Origin: Cellvibrionales bacterium
GTDB taxonomy: Bacteria; Pseudomonadota; Gammaproteobacteria; Pseudomonadales; JAHEIH01
Assembly: GCA_024639455.1 (NCBI GenBank)
Contig: JAHEIH010000026.1
Location: 421,530 to 485,529 of the forward strand
Direction of reading: 5' to 3'
DNA: 64,000 bases
The translations under genes and the position numbers were made by a program. Shown here piece by piece: positions 19,992 through 28,727 of the stretch (position 1 is its first letter; every line of letters starts with the position of its first letter). Under the pieces are notes generated by a model. That model ran no database searches, was not told where the DNA came from, and worked only from the letters and a program-made list of their open reading frames with translations.

Positions 19992-20989
19992 GCGAGGGCG
20001 GGGGCCTCTTGTTCGGTTAGATGGTTAACAATGCTTGCGGCGCTGGTTAATGCCGCCATTACGCCGCCGCCGTTGAGCCAGTCGGCGCAAACACCTAGTT
20101 GGCGCTCACTATCCCACAAACATCCGTCAGGCGAGTGTTTGTGATCGGTGCGGCCAAATAGCCAGCGGTGGGTGTTGAGTAGTGTGGCCGATTCGCCGGG
20201 GATGTCGAGCATGGCGCAGAAAGCATCACACAGCAGGTCGCCAACGTGTTCTTTATCCAAGTTTAAGTGGCGATCCGTCCACACAGGACTGGCTTGCACG
20301 ACCCATAACTGGCGGCTGTGATCGCGGTCGGGCTTGCTACTGTCGAGCACGGCGTGCTCGATGACGGGGTGCTGATGGAAACCGTTGTGTGGCACCATAA
20401 CGTCAGTAGGCAGCTCAACCACAATGGTCCACTGCGCTTGAATGGTGCGGTCGGCCTCATCAAAAATGGGCAGCCATTCGGTGGGCCACGCGTGGCTCAT
20501 ATCGTGGGCTTGCGCAGGGGGTGCGGTGACAATTAACGCTTTGCAGGTAAATAGGTCGCCGCTTGTACACTCCACCACCCAGTGGCCGTGTTCGCTGCGC
20601 TCAAAGCGATGCGCACGTTGCTCGGTGTTGATGGTGATATTGTCTAAGAGATCTTTATGGAGGCTGTTCATTTGTGGCACGCCGACCATGTGCCGTTCAA
20701 CGCCCTCGCCGTAGTCAACCGCCCACTCAGCGAGCAGGCCACGTCGCTGCCATTCGTCGAGTTGTTGTTGGACGCTTGTTATGGCGCGCGCATTGGCCAG
20801 TTGTTCGGCATCGAGACTGATGCAGCCGATATCAACGCTTTCATTTCCTACCTGGCGACGTGCACAGCGCCCACCCGCGCCACGGCTTTTTTCAAGCACC
20901 ATGACCGAATAGCCCAGTCGATGTAGTTGTTTGGCGGCCAAGCTGCCTGCGCTGCCAGCACCGATGACGATGGCGTCGAAGTCTTGCAT
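19988..20989 (-). CDS. FAD/NAD(P)-dependent oxidoreductase (renalase / amine-oxidase-like)
   Basis: 333 residues. The dinucleotide-binding motif VIGAGSAGSLAAKQLHRLG and VLEKSRGAGGRCARR at the N-terminus and the C-terminal DWLNGGGVMAALTSA are typical of small renalase-like flavoproteins that co-occur with photolyases in many marine gammaproteobacteria. The substrate is unknown. It overlaps phrB by four bases and is divergently transcribed from the epimerase-lipocalin run, with a shared 124-base promoter region. The cysteine-rich DIGCISLD region is unusual but not interpretable. Confidence 0.82.
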   Translation of the reverse strand: MQDFDAIVIGAGSAGSLAAKQLHRLGYSVMVLEKSRGAGGRCARRQVGNESVDIGCISLDAEQLANARAITSVQQQLDEWQRRGLLAEWAVDYGEGVERHMVGVPQMNSLHKDLLDNITINTEQRAHRFERSEHGHWVVECTSGDLFTCKALIVTAPPAQAHDMSHAWPTEWLPIFDEADRTIQAQWTIVVELPTDVMVPHNGFHQHPVIEHAVLDSSKPDRDHSRQLWVVQASPVWTDRHLNLDKEHVGDLLCDAFCAMLDIPGESATLLNTHRWLFGRTDHKHSPDGCLWDSERQLGVCADWLNGGGVMAALTSAASIVNHLTEQEAPALA

Positions 20990-21113
20990 TGTGTCTCCCG
21001 ATAAGCTTGGATAGGCTTACCCAAGCCAGTTTTTATACGTGCTTATAAAGGTCTCAGACTCAACTTACATCGTATATAAAAAGATGGCAAAGGCTTGTTG
21101 ACGGTGGATGCTC
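20990..21113. promoter_or_regulatory. Divergent promoter region with AT-rich dyad (photolyase cluster)
   Basis: This 124-base spacer must hold the promoters for both arms of the photolyase cluster. It contains a 6-bp inverted repeat TTTATA-CGTGCT-TATAAA near 21032-21049 and further AT-rich sequence (CGTATATAAAAAG) at about 21070. I cannot assign it to a known regulator; MerR/LitR-type or ECF sigma control is usual for such clusters, but I found no convincing match to either. Confidence 0.45.
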
Positions 21114-22004
21114 ATGAAAATTTTAATCACAGGTGGTACGGGATTTATCGGGCGCCATTTTATGTCGCGTTTCGCGGATTATCAGTACACCGTGCTGACG
21201 CGTGATACGGCCCGCGCGTACCTCGAATTCGGCAGTCAGCACCGCTATATCAGCCACCTAGATGAACTTCCTTTAGACACTAACTTTGACTCCGTGATCA
21301 ATCTCGCTGGCGAGCCCATTGTGGGAGTTCGCTGGAGCGATAAGCAAAAACACACCCTATGTCAGAGCCGCTGGAAAACCACTGAAGCCTTAGTGGACTG
21401 GATGTCGAGAGCCGACAGTCAACCGCGTGTATTTTTAAGTGGTTCGGCGATTGGGGTTTATGGCATCGACGACGAAGCGAGCTTTGATGAGCACAGCAGA
21501 GCATTGCGTGAAGATTTTTCTACCCAGTTATGTGAACGTTGGGAGCGCGAGGCGAAACTGGCCGAAGTATCTACACGTGTGGTGCTGCTGCGCACCGGAG
21601 TCGTGTTGGGAAGCGACGGTGGCGCACTCGAAAAAATGCTACTGCCTTTCAAAATGGGGCTCGGTGGGCCGGTGGGTAGCGGCGAGCAGTGGATGTCGTG
21701 GATCCATATGGAAGACTACCTCGCGGCGCTGCACCATTTGATGGTGTCCGATAGTAGTTCGGGCGCTTATAATCTAACCGCGCCCGAGCCCGTGCCTAAC
21801 AAGCGTTTTGTGAAAGCCCTTGCCAGTGCTTTGCACCGGCCCTGTTGGATGCCGCTGCCGGCCTACGCACTTAAAATCGCCCTTGGCGAGGCCTCGACAC
21901 TGTTGCTAGATGGGCAGAAGGTGCTCCCCAAACGACTGCTCGAGGATGGATTTACGTTTAGCTTTAACAGCGTTGAGGCAGCCATGAAGGATCTATTTGA
22001 ATGA
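21114..22004 (+). CDS. TIGR01777 / YfcH-type NAD-dependent epimerase family protein
   Basis: 296 residues of the SDR fold with the NAD(P)-binding motif ITGGTGFIGRHF and the family blocks VINLAGEPIVGVRWSDKQK, LSGSAIGVYG, VLLRTGVVLG and GPVGSGEQWMSWIHMEDYL. The typical YxxxK catalytic pair is replaced, as is usual in this subfamily, whose substrate is unknown. ATG 21114 is preferred over the in-frame ATG at 21108 because GGTGG sits six bases before it. It overlaps the lipocalin start by four bases (ATGA). The cluster with photolyase and a FAD oxidoreductase suggests a role in photo-oxidative stress, an inference from context. Confidence 0.88.
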   Translation: MKILITGGTGFIGRHFMSRFADYQYTVLTRDTARAYLEFGSQHRYISHLDELPLDTNFDSVINLAGEPIVGVRWSDKQKHTLCQSRWKTTEALVDWMSRADSQPRVFLSGSAIGVYGIDDEASFDEHSRALREDFSTQLCERWEREAKLAEVSTRVVLLRTGVVLGSDGGALEKMLLPFKMGLGGPVGSGEQWMSWIHMEDYLAALHHLMVSDSSSGAYNLTAPEPVPNKRFVKALASALHRPCWMPLPAYALKIALGEASTLLLDGQKVLPKRLLEDGFTFSFNSVEAAMKDLFE

Positions 22005-22531
22005 TCAAAAAGCTTTTTTTACTGCTTAGTTTGCTGTGGTTGACGGCGTGTACCGGCGTGCCCGAAGGCCTCACTCCAGTGAGCAACTTTGAGCGTGACC
22101 GCTACTTAGGTACTTGGTACGAAATCGCCCGCCTCGACAATCGTTTCGAAGAGGGCATGTCACAGGTGACAGCCAACTACAGCCTGAACGACGACGGTTC
22201 GGTGCGGGTGTTAAACCGCGGCTTTATCGATGCCGAATCTCGTTGGGGCGACGCCGAGGGCAAGGCAAAATTTGTTGAAACCCCCGACATTGGTCACTTA
22301 AAAGTGTCGTTTTTTGGGCCGTTTTACTCGTCCTATGTGGTGTTCGAATTGGCTGACGATTACAGCTACAGTTTTGTCACCAGCCGAGATAAAGACTACC
22401 TGTGGTTCCTGTCGCGTACCCCGCATGTCGATGAGGACTTAAAGCAGCACTTTGTTGCACGCGCCCAAGCCTTGGGCTTTGCCCACAACGACATTCTGTT
22501 TATTGACCAATCACATCACACCCAACAGTAA
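22001..22531 (+). CDS. Outer-membrane lipoprotein lipocalin (Blc-type)
   Basis: 176 residues. A lipoprotein signal ends in LTAC (lipid-modified Cys17). The mature domain has the lipocalin signature YLGTWYEIARLDNRFEEGM, then YSLNDDGSVRVLNRGF and FGPFYSSYVVFEL. Bacterial lipocalins bind lysophospholipids or other hydrophobic ligands and are linked to membrane stress. No Asp follows the lipidated Cys, so sorting to the outer membrane is expected. Coupled to the epimerase gene by ATGA and followed by cbiX after eight bases. Confidence 0.93.
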   Translation: MIKKLFLLLSLLWLTACTGVPEGLTPVSNFERDRYLGTWYEIARLDNRFEEGMSQVTANYSLNDDGSVRVLNRGFIDAESRWGDAEGKAKFVETPDIGHLKVSFFGPFYSSYVVFELADDYSYSFVTSRDKDYLWFLSRTPHVDEDLKQHFVARAQALGFAHNDILFIDQSHHTQQ

Positions 22532-22539
22532 GGATAACC

Positions 22540-22905
22540 ATGCACGCATTACTCGTGATCGCCCACGGCAGCCGCCGCGCCGCGTCGAATGAAGAAGTGA
22601 TTGAGCTCGCCCAGCGCCTGGCCGTTCAGGTCGAGGGCAAGTACCAACATGTTGCAGCGGGCTTTCTAGAAATGGCCGAGCCAGATATCGCCACCACGAT
22701 GCAGACCTGTATCGATGCTGGTGCAACCCGTATCGACGTGTTGCCTTACTTCCTATCTGCCGGCCGCCACGTCGTCACCGACGTGCCAGAAGATGTGCAC
22801 AAAGTGACCGAAGCGAATCCCCAGTTGGTCGTAAATATATTGCCCTATGTTGGCAGCGTACCGAGTATGTTAGATCTGATGGCCGGGATTTGTTTGCAGG
22901 CTTAG
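22540..22905 (+). CDS. CbiX/SirB-like small chelatase
   Basis: 121 residues, one chelatase domain. The catalytic His is in LLVIAHGSRRAASNEE, and a second conserved block is VLPYFLSAGRHVVTDVP. Small CbiX proteins insert cobalt or iron into sirohydrochlorin, acting as dimers that resemble the larger two-domain chelatases. The metal is not predictable. AAGGATAACC precedes the ATG. A PduO-type cobalamin adenosyltransferase elsewhere in the window (57.5 kb) hints that the organism uses cobalamin, but no synthesis operon is present here. Confidence 0.85.
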   Translation: MHALLVIAHGSRRAASNEEVIELAQRLAVQVEGKYQHVAAGFLEMAEPDIATTMQTCIDAGATRIDVLPYFLSAGRHVVTDVPEDVHKVTEANPQLVVNILPYVGSVPSMLDLMAGICLQA

Positions 22906-22910
22906 ATGGA

Positions 22911-23096
22911 ATGCGGAGGACCTACGAGGGCGATGCCAAACGAATCCGTTCTGCCGATGAACTAGAAGAGATCGTGCACGACAAGCGTGAGGGTTGGCGA
23001 GCCAATAGTGCTAAAGCGCGTCGCCGCCAGCGGCGTTATAAAAAACGCTTAACCAATGCCCTTCTGAATTTTGCGGGTGACCTCGACCACAAGTAA
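22911..23096 (+). CDS. Small basic protein, possibly PA3496-like
   Basis: 61 residues from ATG 22911 (an in-frame TTG at 22890 would overlap cbiX by 16 bases). Acidic-then-basic layout: DELEEIVHDKREGWRANSAK, then a strongly basic RRRQRRYKKRL. No membrane segment or signal. It vaguely resembles short, charged PA3496-family proteins, but I cannot confirm this. It is the last gene of the epimerase run and ends just before a REP-like cluster. Confidence 0.55.
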   Translation: MRRTYEGDAKRIRSADELEEIVHDKREGWRANSAKARRRQRRYKKRLTNALLNFAGDLDHK

Positions 23097-23101
23097 TTCA
23101 C

Positions 23102-23212
23102 GTCGCCATCTCTTCGAGATGCCTCCCACAGAAATAATGCCTAGGTTTGTAGGAGGCGTCTTCTTGCAGACGGCGAATAAAATCTCGTCACCTCTTCGAG
23201 ATGACTCCCACA
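23102..23212. repeat. Cluster of three REP-like palindromes in alternating orientation
   Basis: Three copies of a hairpin element with head TGTRGGAG and tail (G)GCGA: minus at 23102-23130 (GGAGGC, stem ATCTC/GAGAT, GGCGA), plus at 23148-23176 (TGTAGGAGGC, stem GTCT/AGAC, GGCGA), minus at 23185-23212 (a degenerate copy with the same ATCTCGAAGAGG stem region). Stem sequences differ while compensating to keep pairing, and head and tail are conserved, the hallmark of REP elements such as those in pseudomonads. They fill the gap between two convergent genes. No RAYT transposase is in the window. Confidence 0.75.
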
Positions 23213-23227
23213 AGGGTGGTCAGAATA

Positions 23228-23261
23228 TAGCTGCGTTAACAAAGAAATCGCGACGCAGCTA
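23228..23261. repeat. 9-bp inverted repeat between convergent genes
   Basis: TAGCTGCGT and ACGCAGCTA separated by 16 bases, located just beyond the stop of the SYLF gene. There is no T-run on either strand, so if it ends transcription it is not a classical intrinsic terminator; it may extend the neighbouring REP-like cluster. Confidence 0.5.
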
Positions 23262-23267
23262 GCTTCG

Positions 23268-23801
23268 TTATCTAACTATCTGGGTGATTTTCGAGCCTTC
23301 CAGCGTCAGGTTATACATCAACCCTTTATTCGAGAAAATAAACGCAATCACCGGTTGTGTCGCCGTCTTAGAATCAATCTCGCCGCCCGCGCCCAGAGTG
23401 GCGATCGCCACACTGCCGTCTACCCCCGCATCCCAACCATCACTGTTGAGGAAGTTGTTCAACGCTTCGGAGGTCATGAACAACAAAATTTGTGATTTAC
23501 GCTGCGCGCCGAACTGGAAACCCACCGATGCGGCGGACACGCTATAGTAGCCCTTAGTGGCCCCGCCGACGATCAATTTACCTTCGCCGTATTCGCCGCC
23601 AATGCCAATGCCGGCTTTGTAGACGCGGGGGAAAACCAAAATGCCCTTGGCACCGCGAGAAAGTTTTTCACCCGCGGGGGAGTGCTTGTAAAACTCAGCC
23701 AGTGCCTCTTGTACATAGGCATCGATTTCTTGCTTGCTCGCCGCCCAGGCGGAGGGGCTTAATAAGGCAGCGACCAAACTTAAAGATAACAATAAACGCA
23801 T
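23268..23801 (-). CDS. SYLF (Ysc84-like) domain protein, secreted
   Basis: 177 residues from ATG 23801; GTG 23810 would leave no room for the ribosome site GGAG. The N-terminal 20 residues (LLLSLSLVAALLSPSAWA) are a Sec signal peptide. The rest is a SYLF lipid-binding domain: AKGILVFPRVYKAGIGIGGEYGEG, YYSVSAASVGFQFGAQ, LNNFLNSDGWDAGVDGSVA and the final FIFSNKGLMYNLTLEG. Bacterial members are periplasmic or outer-membrane-associated and of unclear role. Monocistronic by spacing. Confidence 0.9.
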   Translation of the reverse strand: MRLLLSLSLVAALLSPSAWAASKQEIDAYVQEALAEFYKHSPAGEKLSRGAKGILVFPRVYKAGIGIGGEYGEGKLIVGGATKGYYSVSAASVGFQFGAQRKSQILLFMTSEALNNFLNSDGWDAGVDGSVAIATLGAGGEIDSKTATQPVIAFIFSNKGLMYNLTLEGSKITQIVR

Positions 23802-23849
23802 AGTGCTCACTCCATTGATGTATGCGTCTATTGTAGTAGGGAAAAGCAG

Positions 23850-26486
23850 CTATTGCGCCTCTTGGAAGCGAATATTATCCAGTCTGAAGCGCGTGCCGTT
23901 GTGATTGGTGGCCCAAATAACGAGTCCTGTGTTGACGCTATTAAGGTTTAAGCCGCCGTTGGCGAGCGTCGCCAGTGAGATTTGTATGGTTTGCCAACCA
24001 TCTTCGCTAATGGCGCCAATGCCTTGGTGACCAGAGGTGCAGGGCCAAAAGCAATCGAGCTTCATGGTGTAGTTGTTTTCACCTTCGACATGGAGAATGT
24101 CAAAGGCAATCACGCCATTGTTGTAGTTGCTGGCATCGACACCGTTGCTAGAGTCCATAAACAAGCCGGCAAACGAGGCCTCACTTGGGTGGCTGACTTC
24201 CAATACCTGACCTCGATCAGTGTCGCTAACCCACGCCCAATCTATGCTTGGGCAAGCGCCACCACCGTCGTTAACACATTCACCAAAGCCGATGGCCTCA
24301 TCGAAAGCTTTAAGACCGCCCTCGAAGCGGGTGTCTACAGAGCCATTGCGCAGTACCCAAATAGCCTCTTGTGGTTCTACTGGGTCGCTATCAGTTGTGT
24401 CGTTAACGGTATCGTCTGGCGTCGTCTCCGCCGGCACTATGCCGCTAGCGGTATTGTTGGCATCGGTCGTTAATAATTGTATGTCTGCGTCATCGTTTAA
24501 CGACAACCCATAGCCGCGATCGAATAAATCTGCCGTGACCGGTTCGCTAGCATTGCTCAGATTGATAGCGCTACCAGGCCAGCTGAAGGGAAGTCGCCCG
24601 GTGCTGTCATAATTAAGGTTGCTTCGATCTTGCAACAAAACATCCGCTACCCCGGCACCCTCCGTTCCAGGTAGCCAGGCCACCACAAAGGCATCGCTGA
24701 CGTTTATCCATTCATTCATCCAACGTGGGCGACCTGTGAGGAAAACGGCCACAGTGGGGATGCCGTCGTTTTGTAGGGCACGCAGATAATGTAAAGAAAC
24801 GTCACTGTTGCTGTAGGCTAAGTCAGATAAATCGCCGGCACCTTCGGCATAGGGTGTTTCGCCAAAAACGACAATGGCAGCATCGGGTCGAGTGGTGTAG
24901 GTGCCGTCGATGGAGTAGGTGTAATTACCTTGAGCACTGTTAATCGCCGCGGTAAAGCCTTGCAATAGGGTGGTCGCTCCGGGGAAGTCGCTATTGCTGG
25001 TACCGGTACCCTGCCAACTAACAGACCAGCCACCGGCTTGCTTTGGGATATCATTGGCGGCCGCACCGGCGATTAAAATGTGTTGGCTTGGATCGAGCGG
25101 TAATAGCTGCTGGTTGTTTTTTAACACCACCAACGACTCTCTAACGGCCTGGCGTGCCAGGGCGCGGTGCTCGCTCGACCCTACCACACTGGCGTCGGCA
25201 CGGGCAGGACTAAAGTCATCCGCGAACAGCCCTAGCGCCTCTTTCATACGTAAGATACGCATTACAGCTTCATCGATACGTGATTCACTGATTTGGCCAG
25301 TGCGTACTTGTTGTACGGTATTGTTTAGCAGTGGAAGCCAGCTGTCAGGCGCCATGATCATATCGATACCGGCGTTAATAGCCTGCGCGCAGCTATCGGT
25401 ACTGCAGCCACTCACCTGGGCAATGCCATGCCAATCACTGACGACCATACCTTCAAATCCAAGCTGCTCGCGCAACATGCCAGTCAGAATGTCGCGATCG
25501 CCATGCACCTTTTGGCCGTTGATGCTATTGAACGTGGCCATTACGCTCATGACCTGTGCGCCAATGGCCCCTTCGTAACCAGAGCCATGGTCGCGCAAAA
25601 GCTCGCTGTCGGTGGCGATAGTGTTTCCTTGGTCGGTACCGCTACGTGTGCCACCGTCGCCAATAAAATGCTTGGCCGTGGCGGCGATACCTTGTGACTG
25701 AATGCCGTTAACGATGGCGGCGGCATAGTCTTTAACGAGGGGGCTGTTATCGCTGTAGCTCTCGTAGGTTCTGCCCCATCGATAATCTTTTGCCTGTGCC
25801 ACGGTGGGGCCAAAAATCCAATCGATGCCGGTGGCAGCCACTTCTTTGGCGGTGGCCACACCAATGTCAAATAGCAAGTCTTTGTTATGTGTTGCGCCCA
25901 GACCAATGTTGTGTGGGAACAGTGTTGCGCCGCGCACATTGTTGTGGCCGTGTACCGCGTCGGTGCCCCAGATGATGGGAATACCCGCACTGCCCTGTGA
26001 CGTGTCGAGTGAGGCAGCGCGCAGGTCTTCGGCATAGGTGAGCCACTCTGCGGGCGAGGCAGCGCGATTGCCGTTGGGGTAGGAGCCGCCACCGTTGAGT
26101 ACACTACCAATACCATAGCGGCGAATATCATCCATCGAAATGTAGCCGATTTCAGCCTGAATCATTTGCGCGACTTTTTGCTCAATTGTCAGGCTTTCCA
26201 ATAGCGCCACCATGGCATCGGCTGGAGGCGTGGTTCCCTCGTCAGTGGGTGTTTGGTCAGTGGTGTCGGTGTTATCCGTCGTGTCGGTGTTATTTGTCGT
26301 ATCGGTAGTGTCCGCCGTGTCGGCATCATCTGTTGAACCGGTAGGGTCTGTTGTATCGGTATTGTCCGTGCTGCCGCTGTTATCCGTTGCCGGTGGATTG
26401 GAAGGTACGGCATTAGAAACAGGTGAACTTCCACCACCACAAGCGGTAAGGACGATTAATAAGACTAAACTAAGAACAAGGCGCAT
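23850..26486 (-). CDS. GH3 beta-glucosidase/glucan hydrolase lipoprotein with Asp/Thr linker and C-terminal binding module
   Basis: 878 residues. Lipobox LTAC gives lipidated Cys16; residues ~20-90 are a low-complexity linker of Thr-Asp and Asn-Thr-Asp units. The GH3 N domain (~95-430) has the substrate-binding stretch AKHFIGDGGT and the catalytic nucleophile Asp351 in GFEGMVVSDWHGI; the GH3 C domain follows (SLVVLKNNQQLLPLD, GAANDIPKQAGGWS, LTGRPRWMNEW). The last ~170 residues are a beta-sandwich resembling the galactose-binding-like module of ExoP-type exo-beta-glucanases. It probably removes glucose from beta-glucans at the cell surface or periplasm. Immediately downstream of a sugar-type MFS transporter on the same strand. 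Confidence 0.92.
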   Translation of the reverse strand: MRLVLSLVLLIVLTACGGGSSPVSNAVPSNPPATDNSGSTDNTDTTDPTGSTDDADTADTTDTTNNTDTTDNTDTTDQTPTDEGTTPPADAMVALLESLTIEQKVAQMIQAEIGYISMDDIRRYGIGSVLNGGGSYPNGNRAASPAEWLTYAEDLRAASLDTSQGSAGIPIIWGTDAVHGHNNVRGATLFPHNIGLGATHNKDLLFDIGVATAKEVAATGIDWIFGPTVAQAKDYRWGRTYESYSDNSPLVKDYAAAIVNGIQSQGIAATAKHFIGDGGTRSGTDQGNTIATDSELLRDHGSGYEGAIGAQVMSVMATFNSINGQKVHGDRDILTGMLREQLGFEGMVVSDWHGIAQVSGCSTDSCAQAINAGIDMIMAPDSWLPLLNNTVQQVRTGQISESRIDEAVMRILRMKEALGLFADDFSPARADASVVGSSEHRALARQAVRESLVVLKNNQQLLPLDPSQHILIAGAAANDIPKQAGGWSVSWQGTGTSNSDFPGATTLLQGFTAAINSAQGNYTYSIDGTYTTRPDAAIVVFGETPYAEGAGDLSDLAYSNSDVSLHYLRALQNDGIPTVAVFLTGRPRWMNEWINVSDAFVVAWLPGTEGAGVADVLLQDRSNLNYDSTGRLPFSWPGSAINLSNASEPVTADLFDRGYGLSLNDDADIQLLTTDANNTASGIVPAETTPDDTVNDTTDSDPVEPQEAIWVLRNGSVDTRFEGGLKAFDEAIGFGECVNDGGGACPSIDWAWVSDTDRGQVLEVSHPSEASFAGLFMDSSNGVDASNYNNGVIAFDILHVEGENNYTMKLDCFWPCTSGHQGIGAISEDGWQTIQISLATLANGGLNLNSVNTGLVIWATNHNGTRFRLDNIRFQEAQ

Positions 26487-26580
26487 CGTGATATCTCAAT
26501 AGGTGATGCGCTAGTTAACCAAGCTCGTTTGCGAAAGTGGATCGCTGTGCGACAGAGCGGGATAAAACAGCGGTAGCGTG

Positions 26581-28038
26581 TTATTGACCACCGCCTTGGA
26601 GGTTGTGCACAGCAGTTCCTGAGGTGCGGTCTTCTACCCGTGACCAACACAGCGCCGAGAGCGCTAAGCACACCGCGCAAATGATAAATACGATGCTCTT
26701 GTCTTCAGCGCGGCTGATCAGCAGGCCAATGCCTAGGCTGGCTACCAACTGCGGCAGTACCACCGAGAGGTTAAACAAGCCCATAAACAAGCCCATTTGC
26801 GCTTGGTTCACTTTGACCGACATAATGGCGAAGGGCAGCGACACAATGGCGCCCCAGCCGATACCGACGATGGCCATCAGGACATAGAGACTGGTCGGCC
26901 CCGACACCATGTTAGCGATGCCAAAATAACCGACCGCCATGATCGCCAAACAGAGGGTGTGGGTGCGCACGCGGCCGAGTTTTTCACTGATGGGTTCCAG
27001 CACGAAGGCAGGCAATACGGCGGAGATCGCGCTCAATACCAGGAAGGCCATCGACACAGTGCGGCCCATGCTGGCGTCGTCGAGGTCGGGTATGGCGAAC
27101 TGGGTGTAGGCGACCATATAGATAAACATGGTTTGCACACCAATCCAGCTAAATGAATGCGCCGCCAACACTTTTTTAAAGCCCACCAAGCCAGCTTCGT
27201 GATGGCTGAGGCCTTCTTCCTTGGCGAACAGCGCCTTCGCGACAAAGTACAGGGTCAGTGCGATACAGGCGTATTCCACGTAGTAGTGGTCGACCTCGAT
27301 ATGCGCCAAGCGCAGGGTCATGGCGTATACGTCGTAGATCAAAAAGCCCCACAAGGGTTGGATATGGCGCATAATTTCGCGAAATCCGGCGCGGCTTTGT
27401 TCGGGAGATTCGCTGTCGTCGGCTAATTCTTTCGGCTCTTCAATAAAAAAGGGCGGAATCAATGAGAACAGCAATACCAAGCCTACCCCAAAGTAAATGA
27501 GCGCGTAGTTGTCCCACACCGCGCCGATACCGTAGGCCACCACTCCAAAGCTGCCTGAAATAGTTTGCATCCGGGTGTAGCCTTTAGTGCGATCGTCGCC
27601 ACTAGTTGTTACGTCGGCAATGATGGCGCGGGTAGGGTTGAAACTGATGTTAATGGCTAGATCGAGGGTTAGCGCCACGGCGATGGCCACCCCTAAAATA
27701 CCGCCAATGCCCATGCTGTCGCTAATGACGTCGATACTGGGCAAGGCTAATAACATTAATGCAGCGAGAACACCGCCCACCAAAATAAAGGGGCGGCGGC
27801 GGCCTTTCCATAGCCACACCTTATCGCTGATGATGCCGATCAACACTTGGCCGATGATCCCTGCCAAGGGGCCCGCGGCCCACACCAGGCCCACGTCGTG
27901 AATGTCGAGACCGTACTGGGTAGTGAGAATCCAGCTGAGGGCTGAAATTTGTACGCTAAGCGCGAACCCCATCGCTGTGGAGGGCAGGCTAAGAATGGCG
28001 TAAAACGAGGGCGAAAGCCGGCGTTGAATGGCGAGCAT
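26581..28038 (-). CDS. MFS transporter, glycoside/disaccharide type (SLC45/GPH-like)
   Basis: 485 residues with twelve predicted membrane helices; cytoplasmic loop 2-3 has GIISDKVWLWKGRRRPFIL, matching the D-x-W-x-x-x-GRRRP signature of SLC45/sucrose-type carriers, and NPTRAIIADVT follows the fourth helix. These are proton-coupled sugar or glycoside importers of the inner membrane. It lies 94 bases upstream of the GH3 gene on the same strand, so oligosaccharide trimming and uptake are probably linked. The exact sugar is unknown; a beta-glucoside is a reasonable guess from the enzyme next door. Confidence 0.85.
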   Translation of the reverse strand: MLAIQRRLSPSFYAILSLPSTAMGFALSVQISALSWILTTQYGLDIHDVGLVWAAGPLAGIIGQVLIGIISDKVWLWKGRRRPFILVGGVLAALMLLALPSIDVISDSMGIGGILGVAIAVALTLDLAINISFNPTRAIIADVTTSGDDRTKGYTRMQTISGSFGVVAYGIGAVWDNYALIYFGVGLVLLFSLIPPFFIEEPKELADDSESPEQSRAGFREIMRHIQPLWGFLIYDVYAMTLRLAHIEVDHYYVEYACIALTLYFVAKALFAKEEGLSHHEAGLVGFKKVLAAHSFSWIGVQTMFIYMVAYTQFAIPDLDDASMGRTVSMAFLVLSAISAVLPAFVLEPISEKLGRVRTHTLCLAIMAVGYFGIANMVSGPTSLYVLMAIVGIGWGAIVSLPFAIMSVKVNQAQMGLFMGLFNLSVVLPQLVASLGIGLLISRAEDKSIVFIICAVCLALSALCWSRVEDRTSGTAVHNLQGGGQ

Positions 28039-28112
28039 GATTAATCCTTGCGCGTATTATGGTGTTTTATCGGCGTATTGGAACCGGTTGCAATACGCAA
28101 TATACAACGGAT

Positions 28113-28724
28113 TTACACGGCACGTAAATCTTGGTGAGCTAGCGCTAGGTATTGTTGATGGAGTTTGTCGATACGCTTGTGCAGAGTGTCAATGTCAGCA
28201 TCGTTAACAAGCACGTCGTCGGCGCGGTCAAGACGAGCTTCGCGCTGCATTTGATTTTCAATAATGGTGCGGATCATTTCGGGACTATTGTTATCGCGAG
28301 CGGCCGCGCGTTCAACCTGTATGTCGACCTCGGCGTCTACCACCAAGATGCGGTTGCAGCGCTGGTGCTGTTGGGTTTCGAGCAATAACGGCGAGACAAA
28401 AATGACATAGGGGCTGGTGGTGGCTGCCAGTTGGCGATCGATTTCCTTGGCAATCAGCGGATGCAGCAGTTCTTCAAGCCACTGTTTGTCAGCCGGTTTA
28501 GAAAAGATACGCTGGCGCAGCAGAGCGCGATTGAGTTGCCCAGTCTTAAGCAGGATGTCATCACCAAAATGAGAGGTGATGCGATTCAACCCCGGTGTGC
28601 TCGGCTCAACTACCACCCGCGCGGCAACGTCGGCATCGATGATGTCGATACCCAATTGCTTAAAATAATCGGAGGCCGCGGTTTTGCCACTGCCAATGCC
28701 GCCGGTGAGGCCTACGGTGAACAT
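28113..28724 (-). CDS. coaE: Dephospho-CoA kinase
   Basis: 203 residues. P-loop TGGIGSGKTAASDYF, then DIIDADVAARVVVEP, the lid region around LHPLIAKEI, and VVDAEVDIQVERAAARDN. It phosphorylates the ribose 3'-hydroxyl of dephospho-CoA, the last step of coenzyme A synthesis. It starts three bases after pilD, the usual pilB-pilC-pilD-coaE order of gammaproteobacteria, so it is carried on the pilus transcript while serving general metabolism. Confidence 0.96.
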   Translation of the reverse strand: MFTVGLTGGIGSGKTAASDYFKQLGIDIIDADVAARVVVEPSTPGLNRITSHFGDDILLKTGQLNRALLRQRIFSKPADKQWLEELLHPLIAKEIDRQLAATTSPYVIFVSPLLLETQQHQRCNRILVVDAEVDIQVERAAARDNNSPEMIRTIIENQMQREARLDRADDVLVNDADIDTLHKRIDKLHQQYLALAHQDLRAV

Positions 28725-28727
28725 GGT

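Noticed and set aside
23102..23212. Possible CRISPR array
   Set aside because: Units are self-complementary, alternate in strand, and there are no uniform spacers or cas genes.
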